Shown here: positions 33,091 to 45,668 of the stretch, piece by piece
Layout of the letters: the number at the start of each line of letters is the position of its first letter
Numbering within the stretch: the stretch's first letter is position 1
The notes under the pieces: model-generated
Database searches by the model: none
What the model was told of the DNA's origin: nothing
Seen by the model: the letters and a program-made list of their open reading frames with translations, nothing else
Assembly (NCBI RefSeq): GCF_032854445.1
Contig: NC_088304.1
Coordinates: forward strand, 30,385,732-30,449,731
From: Liolophura sinensis
Lineage: Eukaryota > Mollusca > Polyplacophora > Chitonida > Chitonidae
Length of the DNA: 64,000 bases
Direction: 5' to 3'
Position numbers and translations under genes: made by a program

Positions 33091-33431
33091 TCACTGTTGA
33101 TCCGGAACGTCCATCTTGGTTGATGGCTAGTATACGAATGTCGACGCCTAGACCCTGAGTAATTCTGATACCAACATTTTAACCGTGTTTGTTTTGCCGG
33201 GGCACGCTCCAATAGACACATAAACAAATAATAAAGAAGTAAACATATAAATCCATAAATGTGAATTCGATTCAACGGAAGCTAACAGTGTATAATTTTG
33301 ATAGCTATCTCTCTAATAACTGATATAACTGCAGTAATAGCCTTAAGATTCAGTTGTATTTACTTTTTCAAAGAATTCTGTGACATGCTGCAAACGATTA
33401 TCAATACACTGTTTTGAAGTTTGATAGACAA

Positions 33432-33606
33432 TATTATTCTTTACTTCCGCTGCCTGATTTGTGATTTGGGTCCACTTGCACTAATGGCGTACGTATATAT
33501 TATTTGTATGTCAATGAATGGGTATGTTTTACGACGTATCCATGACGGGTTTTTACCGGTGGTTTTGCCTGGGGAAGGGCAAAGATTAATGAGATTATGA
33601 TGGACT
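33432..33606. other. 175-bp core identical to 38559-38733
   Basis: By direct reading, no difference was found between the two copies over 175 bp, whereas flanking sequence differs every 10-30 bp. It contains GTACGTATATATTATTTG and GGTTTTTACCGGTGGTTTTGCC. There is no convincing open frame. A conserved non-coding function or local gene conversion could explain it. Confidence 0.9.
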
Positions 33607-34714
33607 GATGAGCAGCGGACTTGTTTTTCACAGTTTACAAATCCTGGTGAACACCGTTAGGGAGTGAACGAAGGTCCTTTATTTCCTTTCTGACTCACCT
33701 CCTTACGGAATTCACTTCTGTTTATGTGACAGGCTTTGGTTAGTGTATTTTGTTTGTTTTCTGTAATTAGATGCTATCCCTGTCAATTAACACTGGTGAT
33801 GATCATCAATAATCTATTAAGGTTGACATTTTAAAAACTATTTTCCAGAACATCACAAAACACGATTCGTGAATGTCACTTTCATGAACTTTTAAATATT
33901 TCATTTTAGTAAATTTGGTAAAACAGGTAATGCCATTTACAAAACGGTCACTAGAGATAAGTTTCTTTATATATTTCAATCAGCACAATTCTCTTATGGA
34001 CAAATATGAACAACGTGTCCTGCCTCATTATTGTGAAACCCGGATGGTGCAAAACAGCATCATGAGCCATCAATTAATCAATAAAGAAGTGAATAAGACA
34101 ATTTTAAAAAACTATAAAACCATCTGATCTTTACTTTCACCACAAATCACTAAGGTTAAAAAGAAAGTAATGGGAAAACATAAACAATTGGGCCTTAAAT
34201 ACCGTGCATTAGGTTTTCAGCTTTCATTTCATGCTCAAAACATGATCTGGAGTTTACATATATAATCTACACTCAAATGGTACATGTGAAAAATGGTTCT
34301 AAAGTCTGATGTAAGCAAACATATGTATCTCAGAGGCGCTTAGCTTGTCTTTAATTGAGAGCCGTTTTTTTCTGCTTTAGCGGAATTTGTCAGGCACTGA
34401 AAATAGCTAGCTCTATCATTTTAGGAAAACTTTTTTAGTGAAAACAAGTTTGTTCAGAATAAACACTCACCGTGAAGAATTCTGTCTGCCAAGACATTTA
34501 ATTCTAAACTGATTACCCATTGTGGCGGTGGCGAATGTGATTTTTAAAGTAGTTGAAAATCTCAACAGAATGTCTTTGTTGAAGCATTTTTTACTGAGAG
34601 TTCTGTAATTTTGTTTATTTTTATTTTTTACTTTTTTTATTTGGTATTTTATTTTTATCTGGCACGGAACATTGCGTTTTTACGTGCTCCTAGGGAGGTC
34701 TACCTGTTAATGTC

Positions 34715-35115
34715 TTTAATTTCAGTATATTTTAATCCCCGTTAATGTGTTCATCTCAGCACATTTCAATCCATATTAATATAAATGCTTTAGGATATCT
34801 CAGTAAATGTTAACGTGTTCAGTTTATCCCAACATCTCAATCGCTGTAAATGTTCTCATCTCAACATATTTCAATCGCTGCAAATGTGTTCATTACAACA
34901 TATTTTAATCGCTGTCCATACGTTCACCTCAGCATCTTTGAAATCGGTGTTAATGCGATCATCTCAGCATATTTCAGTCATTGCTATAATGTGTTTATCT
35001 CAACAAATTCCAATTACTATTAATGTCCATATTTCAGGACATATAAACCCTTTCTGAAGTGTTTATATCGGAATACTTCAAAAAGGCTAATGTGTTTCAT
35101 CTTAACATATTTTCA
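34715..35115. repeat. Irregular repeat of about 35 bp, left copy
   Basis: About ten loosely matched units of the form CATCTCAGCATATTTCAATC then GCTGTTAATGTGTT. The same kind of array is present in the right duplication copy at about 40150-40950, so it predates the duplication. Confidence 0.85.
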
Positions 35116-35189
35116 TCACTGCTTCGCCTAGGACAAAAAAAATGTGCTGGTGGTGCAAATCAAAAATACATCAGTAAAGATTAACTAAT

Positions 35190-35520
35190 CAAAAGTGACT
35201 CTGTACTATGTTAATGTGATTGTGTGTTAAATGTGACGAGAGAATAGCATTTTGAGTGATCCTAGATCAGGAACGTCTAATAAATTGTAGTTAACATCAC
35301 TGATTTTTTCCCCCTGATTCTGTGCTAGGGGGCGTGTAATTTGCTACTATTTATACATTTACATGAACAGTTATAATGAAACCCTAACAGAGGTAAATTG
35401 AAAAGAGGCTGTATTTCACAGGTTACGTGTGGCCATTTTCCAGCTATCACACTGTCGTCACTGCTCTGGTTTTTCTCTCTCTGCTGTACGTCTTAATTAC
35501 ATTATATATATTTTTGCATA
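35190..35520 (-). mobile_element. Family C copy (first of two in tandem)
   Basis: Reverse complement order: TGTTAATGTGATTGTGTGTTA, GTGATCCTAGATCAG, the TGCTAGGGGGCG block, GTATTTCACAGGTTACGTGTG and CAGCTATCACACTGTCGTCA. It lies only in the left segmental copy. Confidence 0.8.
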
Positions 35521-35559
35521 AACCAGGATTCTGCTGGTGGATTAAGCATCCCCGAGGAC

Positions 35560-35885
35560 TGGTCCCGTTGCATTGTTTTAATGTGATTGTACGTTAAATG
35601 TGATGACAACACCACATTTTAAGTAATTCTAGACCAGTGACCAGTTTAATAAATCGCAATTAACGTCGTCATTTTTTTTACCTAATTCTGATTAAGAAAT
35701 GGTGCTAGGGGGCGAGTAATTTGCTACTTTTTATGCAGTTACATGAACAATTAGAATAAACTCTAACTGATGTAAGTTGACAAGGGGTTGTATTTCACCG
35801 GTTACGTGTGATCATTTGCCAGCTATCACACTGTCGTCGTAGCTCTGGTTTTTGTCTCTATGTCGTACATCTGAATCATACAATA
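35560..35885 (-). mobile_element. Family C copy (second of two in tandem)
   Basis: Same block order as the copy at 35190: TTTAATGTGATTGTACGTTA, TAATTCTAGACCAGTGACC, GTGCTAGGGGGCG, ACCGGTTACGTGTGATCATT and CAGCTATCACACTGTCGTCG. It is followed by a (GAGT)n microsatellite at about 35888-35915. Confidence 0.85.
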
Positions 35886-37819
35886 AATAAGTGAGAGAGT
35901 GAGTGAGTGAGTGATTGAATTTGAACATTTGCCCTTTTTTCAAGCCCAATCGGGGATGATACACGCCACACTGCAGTCTCATAAATAAGAAGTTCAATAT
36001 AATATGCATAATATTTTGTCCATATCAAAGAAGTAATGATGTTTTTTTAATTTTATTTTCATAAAATAATGACATTTATTTATTCATATCATCGAAATAA
36101 TGACATTTTTAGATGGTATTTTTGCACAGGTATTTTACGGTAAAAAATCCATAAAAAACCGTGAATTGTTATTATAGTACAGATGATGTATTTTAGCCCA
36201 CATCATTTGCAGTTGAAGGTGTCTCACCCTGGAATACTGGGTTACATACATATATTACGTTAAAATACTTTACTTACTGTAAAGTTTTATAGTATGCCGT
36301 TGATAAGATGGGAAGATATCAAGACAAAGTTTATATTATAAATCTAACAAAATAATCAAGAAGCTGTTTATGCACATAAGTTTGTCATCTTACTGTAGCG
36401 TTGCAGAGAATAATGACAGTGTATATAGATCAAAGTGCTCACGTTCTCGCTGAGTATATGATATGCTCATATTCAAGGTAATGGTGTCGTAGCGAGTGTG
36501 ATTTATAGCCCACTTCCCCTGTGAGCGCCAGACGCATCTACTCAACATAACTCATCTTTTTTCTTGTAAACGAGTGGGTTGAAATATAGACCTTTTTTCA
36601 CCAAACGTTTGCCAACCATAATTTTTTTGTGTATGTGTTTTATTTGATTTACTGCTGTCTGGACACTGTTTATGACAAAGATATTCCGTTTCTCGTTTGA
36701 AATTTGGTATACGGGCGTCATGTGGGTCTACGTGGAAAAATGATTTTAAACAAACGGAGCGACGGTGGTATCTTAACTGTAAAAAGATTATACTATGACA
36801 TAAACTAATTTTCATATAACCTAGTTGTTGTTGCATTATATACGGATCAGTGACATGCCTTCCTGATTCCGGATTTCTACCAAATCTATATGAAAATTTG
36901 TCCTGACTTTGCAGATTGTAAATCTGCGACACGGTTGGGAGTAATGTCAGAAGCCGCTCTCGGAAGAAAGTAAAACCAGTCAGTATATAAATCAACAGGT
37001 GAAATACGATTTTTTTGCTACAAACAGACATGTGGCAACATGTCTTTTATGTTGGACAAATGTTAATCATATTTTCAATGGGCGAGTGCCAAGCATCTGT
37101 AACGCTGTTGATATAAGCGTTTTGTTTGTTGTTTTTTAACCAATGCAATCAATCAAAGTACTTCCAATTTCTGGTGTAATTTATTCATATTCAATATGCA
37201 TCGCTGATGGATTTTAAATCACCGGAAATTCCGATGACTATGGAAAACACTACTGACCAGTGGAGGTTTAAATGTCTGTATATGTAATTACTGTACATAT
37301 ATGATCAATGTTTGACCTTTTACATGTACATTATATGCGTATATTTATCGTTAATATATATCAGGTGAAAAGAAATAAACGGCTACCATTATATCGTATG
37401 CACGCAAATTTAATACCAAAACAAAAGCTCAATGCCTTTCATCTAGCTAATAATGACATGCACGGATTTCCATTAGCTTTAAGATCAACAAACATCAACC
37501 CGATGTAAGAACAATACGAGAAGATCAAAAAACATAAAAAGACGCTCAAACCATAATACAGGTAACTATTAGCATGTATACAAATGACCTGTCACGAAAC
37601 AGGAACAAACACTTTGTGTCAACCAAGACTGTCTGCAGAGACTGACGAGTCTGTCGTGTGTGCTTCCTGTGATACATATCATGTATTGGGACAAACTGAT
37701 TCATGTAGTGTACGTGAGCAAAGTGATATATAAAATACGTGGGCAGAGTGATAATGTAATGTGCGTTTTGCAAGTAAGTTTTGAAATTTACCACATTTGA
37801 CTCTCAGATTTCTAACCAC

Positions 37820-37930
37820 AAAGCTGGATCAGTGTCTATGTCATATGTTACTTGTGACCCTTTGTCACCTATCAGACCGTCGTCGCTGCTCTCGTTTTAC
37901 TCTCTATGCTGTACGTCTTAAATTACATGT
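37820..37930 (-). mobile_element. Family C, 5' fragment
   Basis: CACCTATCAGACCGTCGTCGC, TCTCGTTTTACTCTCTATGC and TGTACGTCTTAAATTAC: the reverse complement of the family C 5' end. A second short piece on the plus strand (38065-38115) has GTGTGATAGATGGCAAATGG. Confidence 0.7.
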
Positions 37931-39057
37931 GTGGAACGCAAAGTTCGTTTACCCGACGTAAACCACGTTAAAGGGTCGTTCAAATTCAATAAGATATACC
38001 ACCTCAATCATCTCCCAAACTGTCTGTGTTCGATTAAGACAGACACTAAGATGAGAGTAGCGATAACAGTGTGATAGATGGCAAATGGTCATACGTAACC
38101 GTAAACCTCGTGTCTGGACGCTTTTTTCCACAAATCCGTTCTAATTTCTTAATTTATATACTTTCTAGACCTTTGGTGGTTTGTGTTGAGCGTAGACTTG
38201 GAATTTGGCCTTGTGACTATTGGTCCGGAACGTCCATTTTGGTTGACAGCTGGAATACGAATGTTCGCACCTAGTCTCTGAGTATTTCTACTACAAATAT
38301 CTCAGTCGTGCCACCGCGGCCTGCTTCGATAAAAATAAATGAACAAATTTATAAAGAAGTAAACATATAAATCCATAAATGTGAATTCGACTCAACGGAA
38401 GCTAACAGGGTATAATTTTGATAGCTATCACTCTAACAACTGATATAACTGCAGTAATAGCCAGTTTCAGTTGTATTCAGTTGTATTTACGTTTTCAAAG
38501 AATTCTGTGACATGCTGCCACTGATTATCAATACACTGTTTTGAAATTTGATTGTCAGTATTATTCTTTACTTCCGCTGCCTGATTTGTGATTTGGGTCC
38601 ACTTGCACTAATGGCGTACGTATATATTATTTGTATGTCAATGAATGGGTATGTTTTACGACGTATCCATGACGGGTTTTTACCGGTGGTTTTGCCTGGG
38701 GAAGGGCAAAGATTAATGAGATTATGATGGACTTTAGATGAACATGTTTGCTTGATGAAGCGCGGACTTGTTTTTCACACTGTTTACAAATCCTGGTTAA
38801 CACCGTGGGCAGTGAGTGAACAAAAGCCGTTTATTTCCCATCCTTTGCTGAATCCACCTCTGTTTCTGATATGCTTTGGATTATGCATTTTTACTTACTT
38901 TCTATAATTAGATGATATACCTGTCAATTAACACCTGTCAGTTAACACCGGTCATGTTGATATCACGAATAATCACTTGAGGCTGACGTTTGAAAGACTG
39001 TTTTCTAGAGAATCACAAAACACTGTTCGTGAATGTTTTTTAAACTGTAACCCATGA

Positions 39058-39296
39058 GGGGGCCTCCGTGGCTCAGTCGTTTAGCGCGCTAGCGCAGCGT
39101 AATGACCCAGGAGCCTCTCACCAATGCAGTCGGTGTGAGCTCAAGTCCAGCTCATGCTGGCTTCCTCTCCGGCCGTAAGTGGGAAGGTTTGGTCGTGGGT
39201 TTCCCCCGGATTGTGCCCGGTTTTCACCTGGCCGTCGTCGTATAAGTGAAATATTCTTGAGTACGGCGTAAAACACAAATCAAATAAATAAATAAA
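39058..39296 (+). mobile_element. SINE family A, near full length, with target-site duplication
   Basis: Flanked by TGTAACCCATGA at 39046-39057 and 39297-39308, a perfect 12-bp target-site duplication. The head reads GGGGCCTCCGTGGCTCAGTCG then TTTAGCGCGCTAGCGCAGCG. A-box TGGCTCAGTCGTTTAG and B-box-like GAGCTCAAGTCC are visible. Part of the body (GGTCTGCCAGCAACCTGCGGA) is deleted. The left segmental copy lacks it, so it inserted after the duplication or was lost from that copy. Confidence 0.95.
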
Positions 39297-40327
39297 TGTA
39301 ACCCATGATATTTTTACAAGCCTTAGAATGTCTGATTTTGGTAACATTAATGTAGTTTACAACAGAGTTAATGGAAATAAGTTTTTTTAATTGATTTCTA
39401 TCAGGGTTGTTTTCTTGTGGGCAAATATGAGCGGCGTGTTCTGCCAGTTCTTGTGAAACCCGGATGATTCAAGAAAGAACTCATTTTGAAAGCACTCGAT
39501 GACCTATAAATTACTTAATAAGGTGGCGAAGAAGACAATTTTTAAAAATTACAAAACAGTCTGGACTTTGCCTTTACCACAAATCACCAAGATAAAACCA
39601 ACAAAGTAAGTAATAAGAAAACATATGAAATTCAGACTTGTACCGTTCAGTTCGTGTTCAGTACATGAACTGGAGTTCATATATATATAATCTATATTCA
39701 AATAGAACATGTGAAAAATGGTTCTAAAGTCTGAGGTAAGCAGACATATGTATCTCAGAGGCGCTTAGCTTGTCTTTAATTGGGAGCATTTTTGGAAAAT
39801 ATAGCGAAAATTTGCTAGGCACTAAAAATAGCTAGCTCTATCATTTTTGGAAAACTTTTTAAGCGTAAACAAGTTTGTTGAGAACAAACACTCACCGTGA
39901 AGAATTCTGTCTGCCATGACGTATAGTTTTGAACAGATTACCCATTGTGGCGGTGGCGAATGTGATTTTTAAAGTAGTTGAAAATCTCGACAGAATGTCT
40001 TTGTTCAAGCATTTGTTGCTGAGAATCCTGTAATTTACTTTATTTTTTAGTTTTATTTTACTTTCTAGTATTTGGCATTATATTTTTTATTTCGCACGGA
40101 ACATTGCGTTTCAAACTTGTGGATAAATGCCAACAGATTTATATGTGCCAGCATATTTTAATCACTGTTAAAGTATTAATCAGCACATTTCAGTCGCTGC
40201 TACTATGGTTATCTCAGCCTATCTCAATATCTGTTAACGTGTTCATTTTATCTCAGTATCTCAATTGATGGTAATGTGTTCATCTCACCATATTTCAATC
40301 GCTGTACGTGTTTTTATCTTCATCGTA

Positions 40328-40557
40328 TTTATTCGATTTATTTGATTGGTGTTTTACGCCGTACTCAAGAATATTCCTCTTATACAACGGCAGCCAGCAT
40401 CATTGTGAGAGGAAACCGGGCAGAGCCAGGGGGAAACCCACGACCATCCGCTTGTTTTCGCCAGATCTTCCCACGTACAGCCGGAGAGGAAGCCAGCATG
40501 AGCTGTACTTGTACTTGAACTTAAAGCAACCGCATTGGTGAGAGGCTCCTGGGTCAT
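40328..40557 (-). mobile_element. SINE family A, 5'-truncated
   Basis: TTTATTTGATTGGTGTTTTA, CGCCGTACTCAAGAATATTC, CACGACCATCCGC, CCGGAGAGGAAGCCAGCATG, then GCATTGGTGAGAGGCTCCTG in reverse complement order. It sits within the irregular 35-bp array of the right duplication copy. Confidence 0.93.
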
Positions 40558-42659
40558 CAGCATATTTTAAATCGCTGTTAATGTGTTCATCTTAGCATAT
40601 TTCAATAGCTGTACATGTTTTCGTCTCAGTATATTTCAATAGCTGTGAATGTCTTCATCGCAGCATATATTAAATCGATTTTAATGTGATCATCTCGGCA
40701 TATTTCAATCGATGTTAACGTGTTTATCTCTGCATACTTCAATGGCTGTTCATCTGTTTGTCTCAACATCTTTCAGTTACTATTAATATCCATATTTAAG
40801 GATATATTAATCCATTCTCAAATGTTTATTTCAGCATTTCTCACTCACTGTTATTTCAGAATATATGAATTATTTCTGAAATGTTTATCCGGGCACATCT
40901 AAAGAAGGCTAATGTGATTGATCTCAACATATTTTAATCACTGCTTCGCCTTGGACAAGAAGAGTGCGCTGGTGGCTCAAATCAGAAATACATGTACATG
41001 TACGTAATGTTAACATCAGTAAAGATTAACCAATCAAAAGTGTCTTAAAATAAAAAGTTCGATACAATATACATAATATGTCGTCCATATGAATGAAGTA
41101 ATGATATTTATAACTTTATATCAATAAAATAATGAAATTGATGTATTCATATCAATGAAATAATGAAATTTGTAGATTGGTATTTATACACAGCATAAAT
41201 CGATAAGAAATCATAAATTGCTATAATAATACAGATGATGCGTTTTAGCCCACATCATTTGCAGCTGGAGGTGTCTCACCCTGGAATACTCGGTTACGTA
41301 CATATATTACGTTAAAATACTTTATTTCTTATAACGTTTTACGGTGTGACATTGATAAGATGGCAAGATATCAAGACAAAGTTTATATTATAAATCTAAC
41401 AAAATAATCAAGAAGCTGTTATGCACATAAGTTTGTCATCTTACTGTAACACTACAGACAATTATGAAAGTGAATATGGATCCATTTGCCCATGTTCTCG
41501 TAATTTATGTGTAATTGATAGCTTACTTACTCTGTAGGTGCCAGACGCATCTACTCAACATACTCATTGGGTTAGTCATCTTTAGTTGTAAGCGAACGAA
41601 TGGATTGAAATCTATACCATAATTTATCTATTTTTTGTTTTTGTTTTCTTGCATTTATTCAACAACATAACTCTGTGTAAGGTAAATATAGCACGCTGGA
41701 CTATTTTGTAGAACAGAATAGAAGAATTAATCCTCCAACGATTTTCTGGAATGTGTTGATATAAACATGTATTACGCTGGGCCACATACATACTGTCTCT
41801 GACAAGAATATTCCGTTTCTCCTTTGGAATTTGACTTACGAGCGTCATTTGGGTCTACCTGAAAAATGATTTTAAAATAAACGCAGAGACGGTGTTATCT
41901 TAACTGTAAAATTTTTTTATCACTGCTTAAATTAATTTTCTTGTAACCAAGTGTTGTTACATTATGCAGGAATCAATGACGCACCTTCCTCATTCAGAAT
42001 ATCTAACAAATGTATATCAAAAATTTCTGCTGACACTGTGTAAAACTGTGGAGTGGTTAGAAATAGTGTCAGGAGACTTTCTGGACTGTTGCTATAAACT
42101 GTTGTTTTCTTTGTTTGTTTGTGTTTTTTATTTCACATATGCAAATAATCAAAGTACTCTTAATTCTAGTGTAATTTATTCGTATTCAGTATGCATCGGT
42201 GATGAATTTTAAATCACGGGAAATTTTGATGACCATGTAAAACACTAGTGACCCGTGGAGGTTTAAATGTCTGGATATGTAATTACTGTACATAATGATT
42301 AATGTTTGACCTTTTACGCATGTACGATATATATCGCGATTGATGAAAACAAACCTGGCTATTTTATCACGGACACGCAAATTTAATAACAAAACTATAG
42401 TTCAATGTTTTTCTTCTAGTGGGTAATGACAGGCAAGGATTTCCATTAGCTTAAATTCCAGTTACATCAAGCCCATGTAAGAGCATCTCGATAAGAAGTA
42501 AGAACATAAAAAGACGCTGAGCTCTAATACAGGTAACTATTAGCATGGATACAAATCACCTGTCACGAAATAGGAACAAACACTTTGTGTCAATCAAGAT
42601 TGCCTTCAGAGACTGACGAGTCTGCCAGGTGTGCTTCCTGTGATGCATATAATGTGCTT

Positions 42660-43740
42660 GGACAAACTGATATATCTATATAATGCGTGGACAGAGTGAT
42701 ACATACAATGTAAGTGGGCAAGGTGATATATATGTGTGTAATGTACGTGGGCAGAGTGATATATAATGTGCGTGGACAAAGTGGTATATACAATGTAAGT
42801 GGGCAAGGTGATATATATGTGTGTAATGTACGTGGGCAGAGTGATATATAAGGTGCGCGGGCAGAGTGAGCAAAGTGGTATATATAATGCATATGGGCAG
42901 AGTAAAATATAATATACGTGGGCAGAGTGATATATAATGTACGTCGGGCAAAGTGGTGTACACAATGCATGTGGGTAGAGTGATATATAATGTGCGTGGG
43001 CAGAGTGATATATAATGTGCGCGGACAAAGTGATATATGATATACGTGGGCAGAGTGATATATGATGTACGTGGGCACAGTGATATATGATGTACGTGGG
43101 CACAGTGATATATGATTTACGTGGGCAAAGTGAAATATATAATGTACGTGAGCAAAGTGATATATGTAATGTACTTGGAGATATATAATGTGCGTGGACA
43201 AAGTGGTATATATAATGTATGTGGGCAGAGTGATGTTTAATGTACGTGGGCAAAGTGATATATAATGTGCGTGGGCAAAGTGATATAAATAAAGTACGTG
43301 AGCAACGTGGTATATATGATGTAGTGGTCAGAGTGATATAATGTGCGTGGGTAAAGTGGTATATATAATGCATGTAGGCAGAGTGATATATAGTGTACGT
43401 GGGCAGGGTAGTATATATAATGTACGTCGGGCAAAGTGGTATATATCTTGCTCGTGGGCAGAGTGATATATAATGTACGTGGGCAAAGTGATATATATAA
43501 TGCGTGTGGGCAGAGTGATATATAATGTAGGTCGACAGAGTGATATATATAATGTACGTGGGCAGAGAGATATATGATGTACGTGGGCATATATAATGTG
43601 ATACATATATAATGTATATATAATATATATAGTGACGTGGGCAGAGTGATATATGTAATGTGCGTGGGCAAAATGGTATATGTAATGTGTGTGGACAAAC
43701 TGGTATGTATAATGCATGTGGCCAAAGTTTGAACATGGTT
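42660..43740. repeat. 26-27 bp minisatellite, about 40 units
   Basis: Units resemble GTGATATATAATGTACGTGG plus GCAGA, with TA-number and base variation. On the minus strand the unit has few stops, giving open frames up to 376 codons of His/Tyr/Thr/Pro repeats. I consider these an artefact of the array. The left segmental copy has only about three units at 37690-37750. Confidence 0.95.
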
Positions 43741-43789
43741 TCATCTTTCTTAGTCCTGACGTTAATTCTAAATTGACGTTAATTCTAAA

Positions 43790-44040
43790 TCGCGACAACA
43801 GTATGGTAGCTGGCAAATGTAACCTGGGACATACGGTCTCTGGTCAATTTATCTCTGTCAGGGTTTTATTCTAACTGTTCATGTAAATGCATAAATAGCA
43901 GCAATTTACACGTCCCCTAGCGTCATGACTTAAGCAGAATTAGATAAAAAAAAATGCAGTAATGTTAATTGCAATATATTAGACGTCAGTGGTCTAGAAC
44001 TACTCATAATGCTCTGTCGACATTTAACTTTCTGTGCCTG
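43790..44040 (+). mobile_element. Family C copy
   Basis: CGCGACAACAGTATGGTAGCTGG, ACGGTCTCTGGTCAATTTAT, GTTCATGTAAATGCATAAATAG, GTCCCCTAGCGTCATG and GTGGTCTAGAACTACTC occur in order. One of the clearest copies of the family. Confidence 0.82.
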
Positions 44041-44284
44041 ATCCAAATTTGTAACGGAAACGAAGTTAATTAAGACTGAGTTTAATCAGTTATAAACAGG
44101 GACAGAAATTTGCACTAGTTTTATAGATATATATTTTTTGATAGTTTTATATATGTACACTTGGTGTAAGGTATGATGTAAGATCATCCCTAACGGTTAA
44201 ATTTTCATAAACAGAAATGTTCGGGATAACGGAACTTTTATAAGCTCAGATTTCAACACGAACAGGTGTTGCTTCAAAACGAAA

Positions 44285-44425
44285 TACTCATCGTAATCTG
44301 TGCGCCGAAACAGACATTCGTATACCAGCCGTCAACCCATATCGACTTTCAAATGTCAATAATCGCAAGGCCAGTTCCCCTAAACGATTTTTAATACAAA
44401 TCATCAAAGAACTAAGAAAGTATAT
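44285..44425 (-). repeat. Dispersed repeat family E copy
   Basis: The reverse complement contains GGCCTTGCGATTATTGACAT, GGGTTGACGGCTGGTATACGA and TGTCTGTTTCGGCGCA, matching blocks near 33010-33050, 38195-38270 and 46690-46830 (reverse). Confidence 0.65.
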
Positions 44426-44631
44426 AAAAGGAAAGCTTTCTATCTGTTAACCACGTAAGCTGCCTTTCAACAATGTTTACTGTTAACATGGTTTGTTACC
44501 GTGATGCATCCCTTGCGTTTACGCTATACGTCAGGGACAGGCCCACTTTGTTCTCAATTTTAGGGTGTCGTGGTTCCGGTCATCATCCTACACGATCCTA
44601 CATGATGTACATGAACAGGACCTTTGAGGTT

Positions 44632-45640
44632 CATATGTATTGTATTTTAGGGCCTCGTGGCTATGGACTTGCTTGACCACTTCAGGGTGTATGTAACAAA
44701 GCTACTGGGATACATATGTTTTGTATCTTAGGGCCTCGTGGCTATGGACTTGCTTGACCACTTCAGGGTGTATGTAACAAAGCTACTGGGATACATATGT
44801 TTTGTATTTTAGGGCCTCGTGGCTATGGACTTGCTTGACCACTTCAGGGTGTATGTAACAAAGCTACTGGGATACGTGTGTTTTGTATTTTAGGGTCTCG
44901 TGGCTATGGACTTGCTTGACCACTTCAGGGTGTATGTAACAAAGCTACTGGGATACGTATGTTTTGTATTTTAGGGCCTCGTGGCTATGGGCTTGCTTGA
45001 CCACTTCAGGGTGTATGTAACAAAGCTACTGGGATACGTGTGTTTTGTATTTCAGGGCCTCGTGGCTATGGACTTGCTTGACCACTTCAGGGTGTATGTA
45101 ACAAAGCTACTGGGATGGATACGTTTTGCATTTTAGGGTCTCGTGGCTATGGACTTGCTTGACCACTTCAGAGTGTATGTGACAAAGCTACTGGGATACA
45201 TACGTTTTGTATTTTAGGGCCTCGTGGCTATGGACTTGCTTGACCACTTCAGGGTGTATGTGACAAAGCTACTGGGATACGTGTGTTTTGTATTTCAGGG
45301 CCTCGTGGCTATGGACTTGTTTGACCACTTCAGGGTGTATGTAACAAAGCTACTGGGATACATATGTTTTGTATTTTAGGGACTCGTGGCTATGGACTTG
45401 CTTGACCACTTCAGAGTGTATGTGACAAAGCTACTGGGATAGATACGTTTTGTATTTTACGGCCTCATGGCTATGAACTTGCTTGACCACTTCAGGGTGT
45501 ATGTGACAAAGCTACTGGGATACGTGTGTTTTGAATTTTAGGGCCTCGCGGCTATACTTGCTTGACCACTTCAGGGTATATGTAACAAAGCTACTGGGAT
45601 ACATATGTTTTGTATATTAAGGCCTCGTGGCTATGAACTT
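44632..45640. repeat. 81-bp minisatellite, about 12 copies
   Basis: Units are anchored by GGGCCTCGTGGCTATGGACTT at 44650, 44731 and 44812 and continue to about 45625. Each has GACCACTTCAGGGTGTATG and AAAGCTACTGGGATAC followed by TTTTGTATTTTAG. Copies are 90 percent or more alike by eye, indicating recent expansion or homogenisation. Confidence 0.96.
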
Positions 45641-45668
45641 CACAGGTTACTAACGAGTGCATATGACA

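Larger units (their letters stand above)
33095..37765. repeat. Segmental duplication, left copy
   Basis: Aligns in direct orientation with 38215-42770 at offsets of about 5.0-5.4 kb. Matches include AATAAAGAAGTAAACATATA (33228), the 175-bp identical core (33432-33606), GGCGGTGGCGAATGTGATTT (34524) and TCAAGACAAAGTTTATATTA (36320). It contains family C DNA at 35190-35985 that the right copy lacks. No gene was recognised in either copy. Confidence 0.93.
38215..42770. repeat. Segmental duplication, right copy
   Basis: Direct repeat of 33095-37765. It carries two SINE A insertions (39058 and about 40328) absent from the left copy, lacks the family C block of the left copy, and runs into the expanded 26-27 bp array. 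The paired ends CAGGTAACTATTAGCATG (37560 and 42532) and TGTCACGAAA (37590 and 42562) mark the right part of the alignment. Confidence 0.93.

Noticed and set aside
42590-43816. Minus-strand open frames of up to 376 codons rich in His, Tyr, Ile, Thr and Pro
   Set aside because: They arise from the 26-27 bp array; length variation shifts the frame and three overlapping frames look alike.
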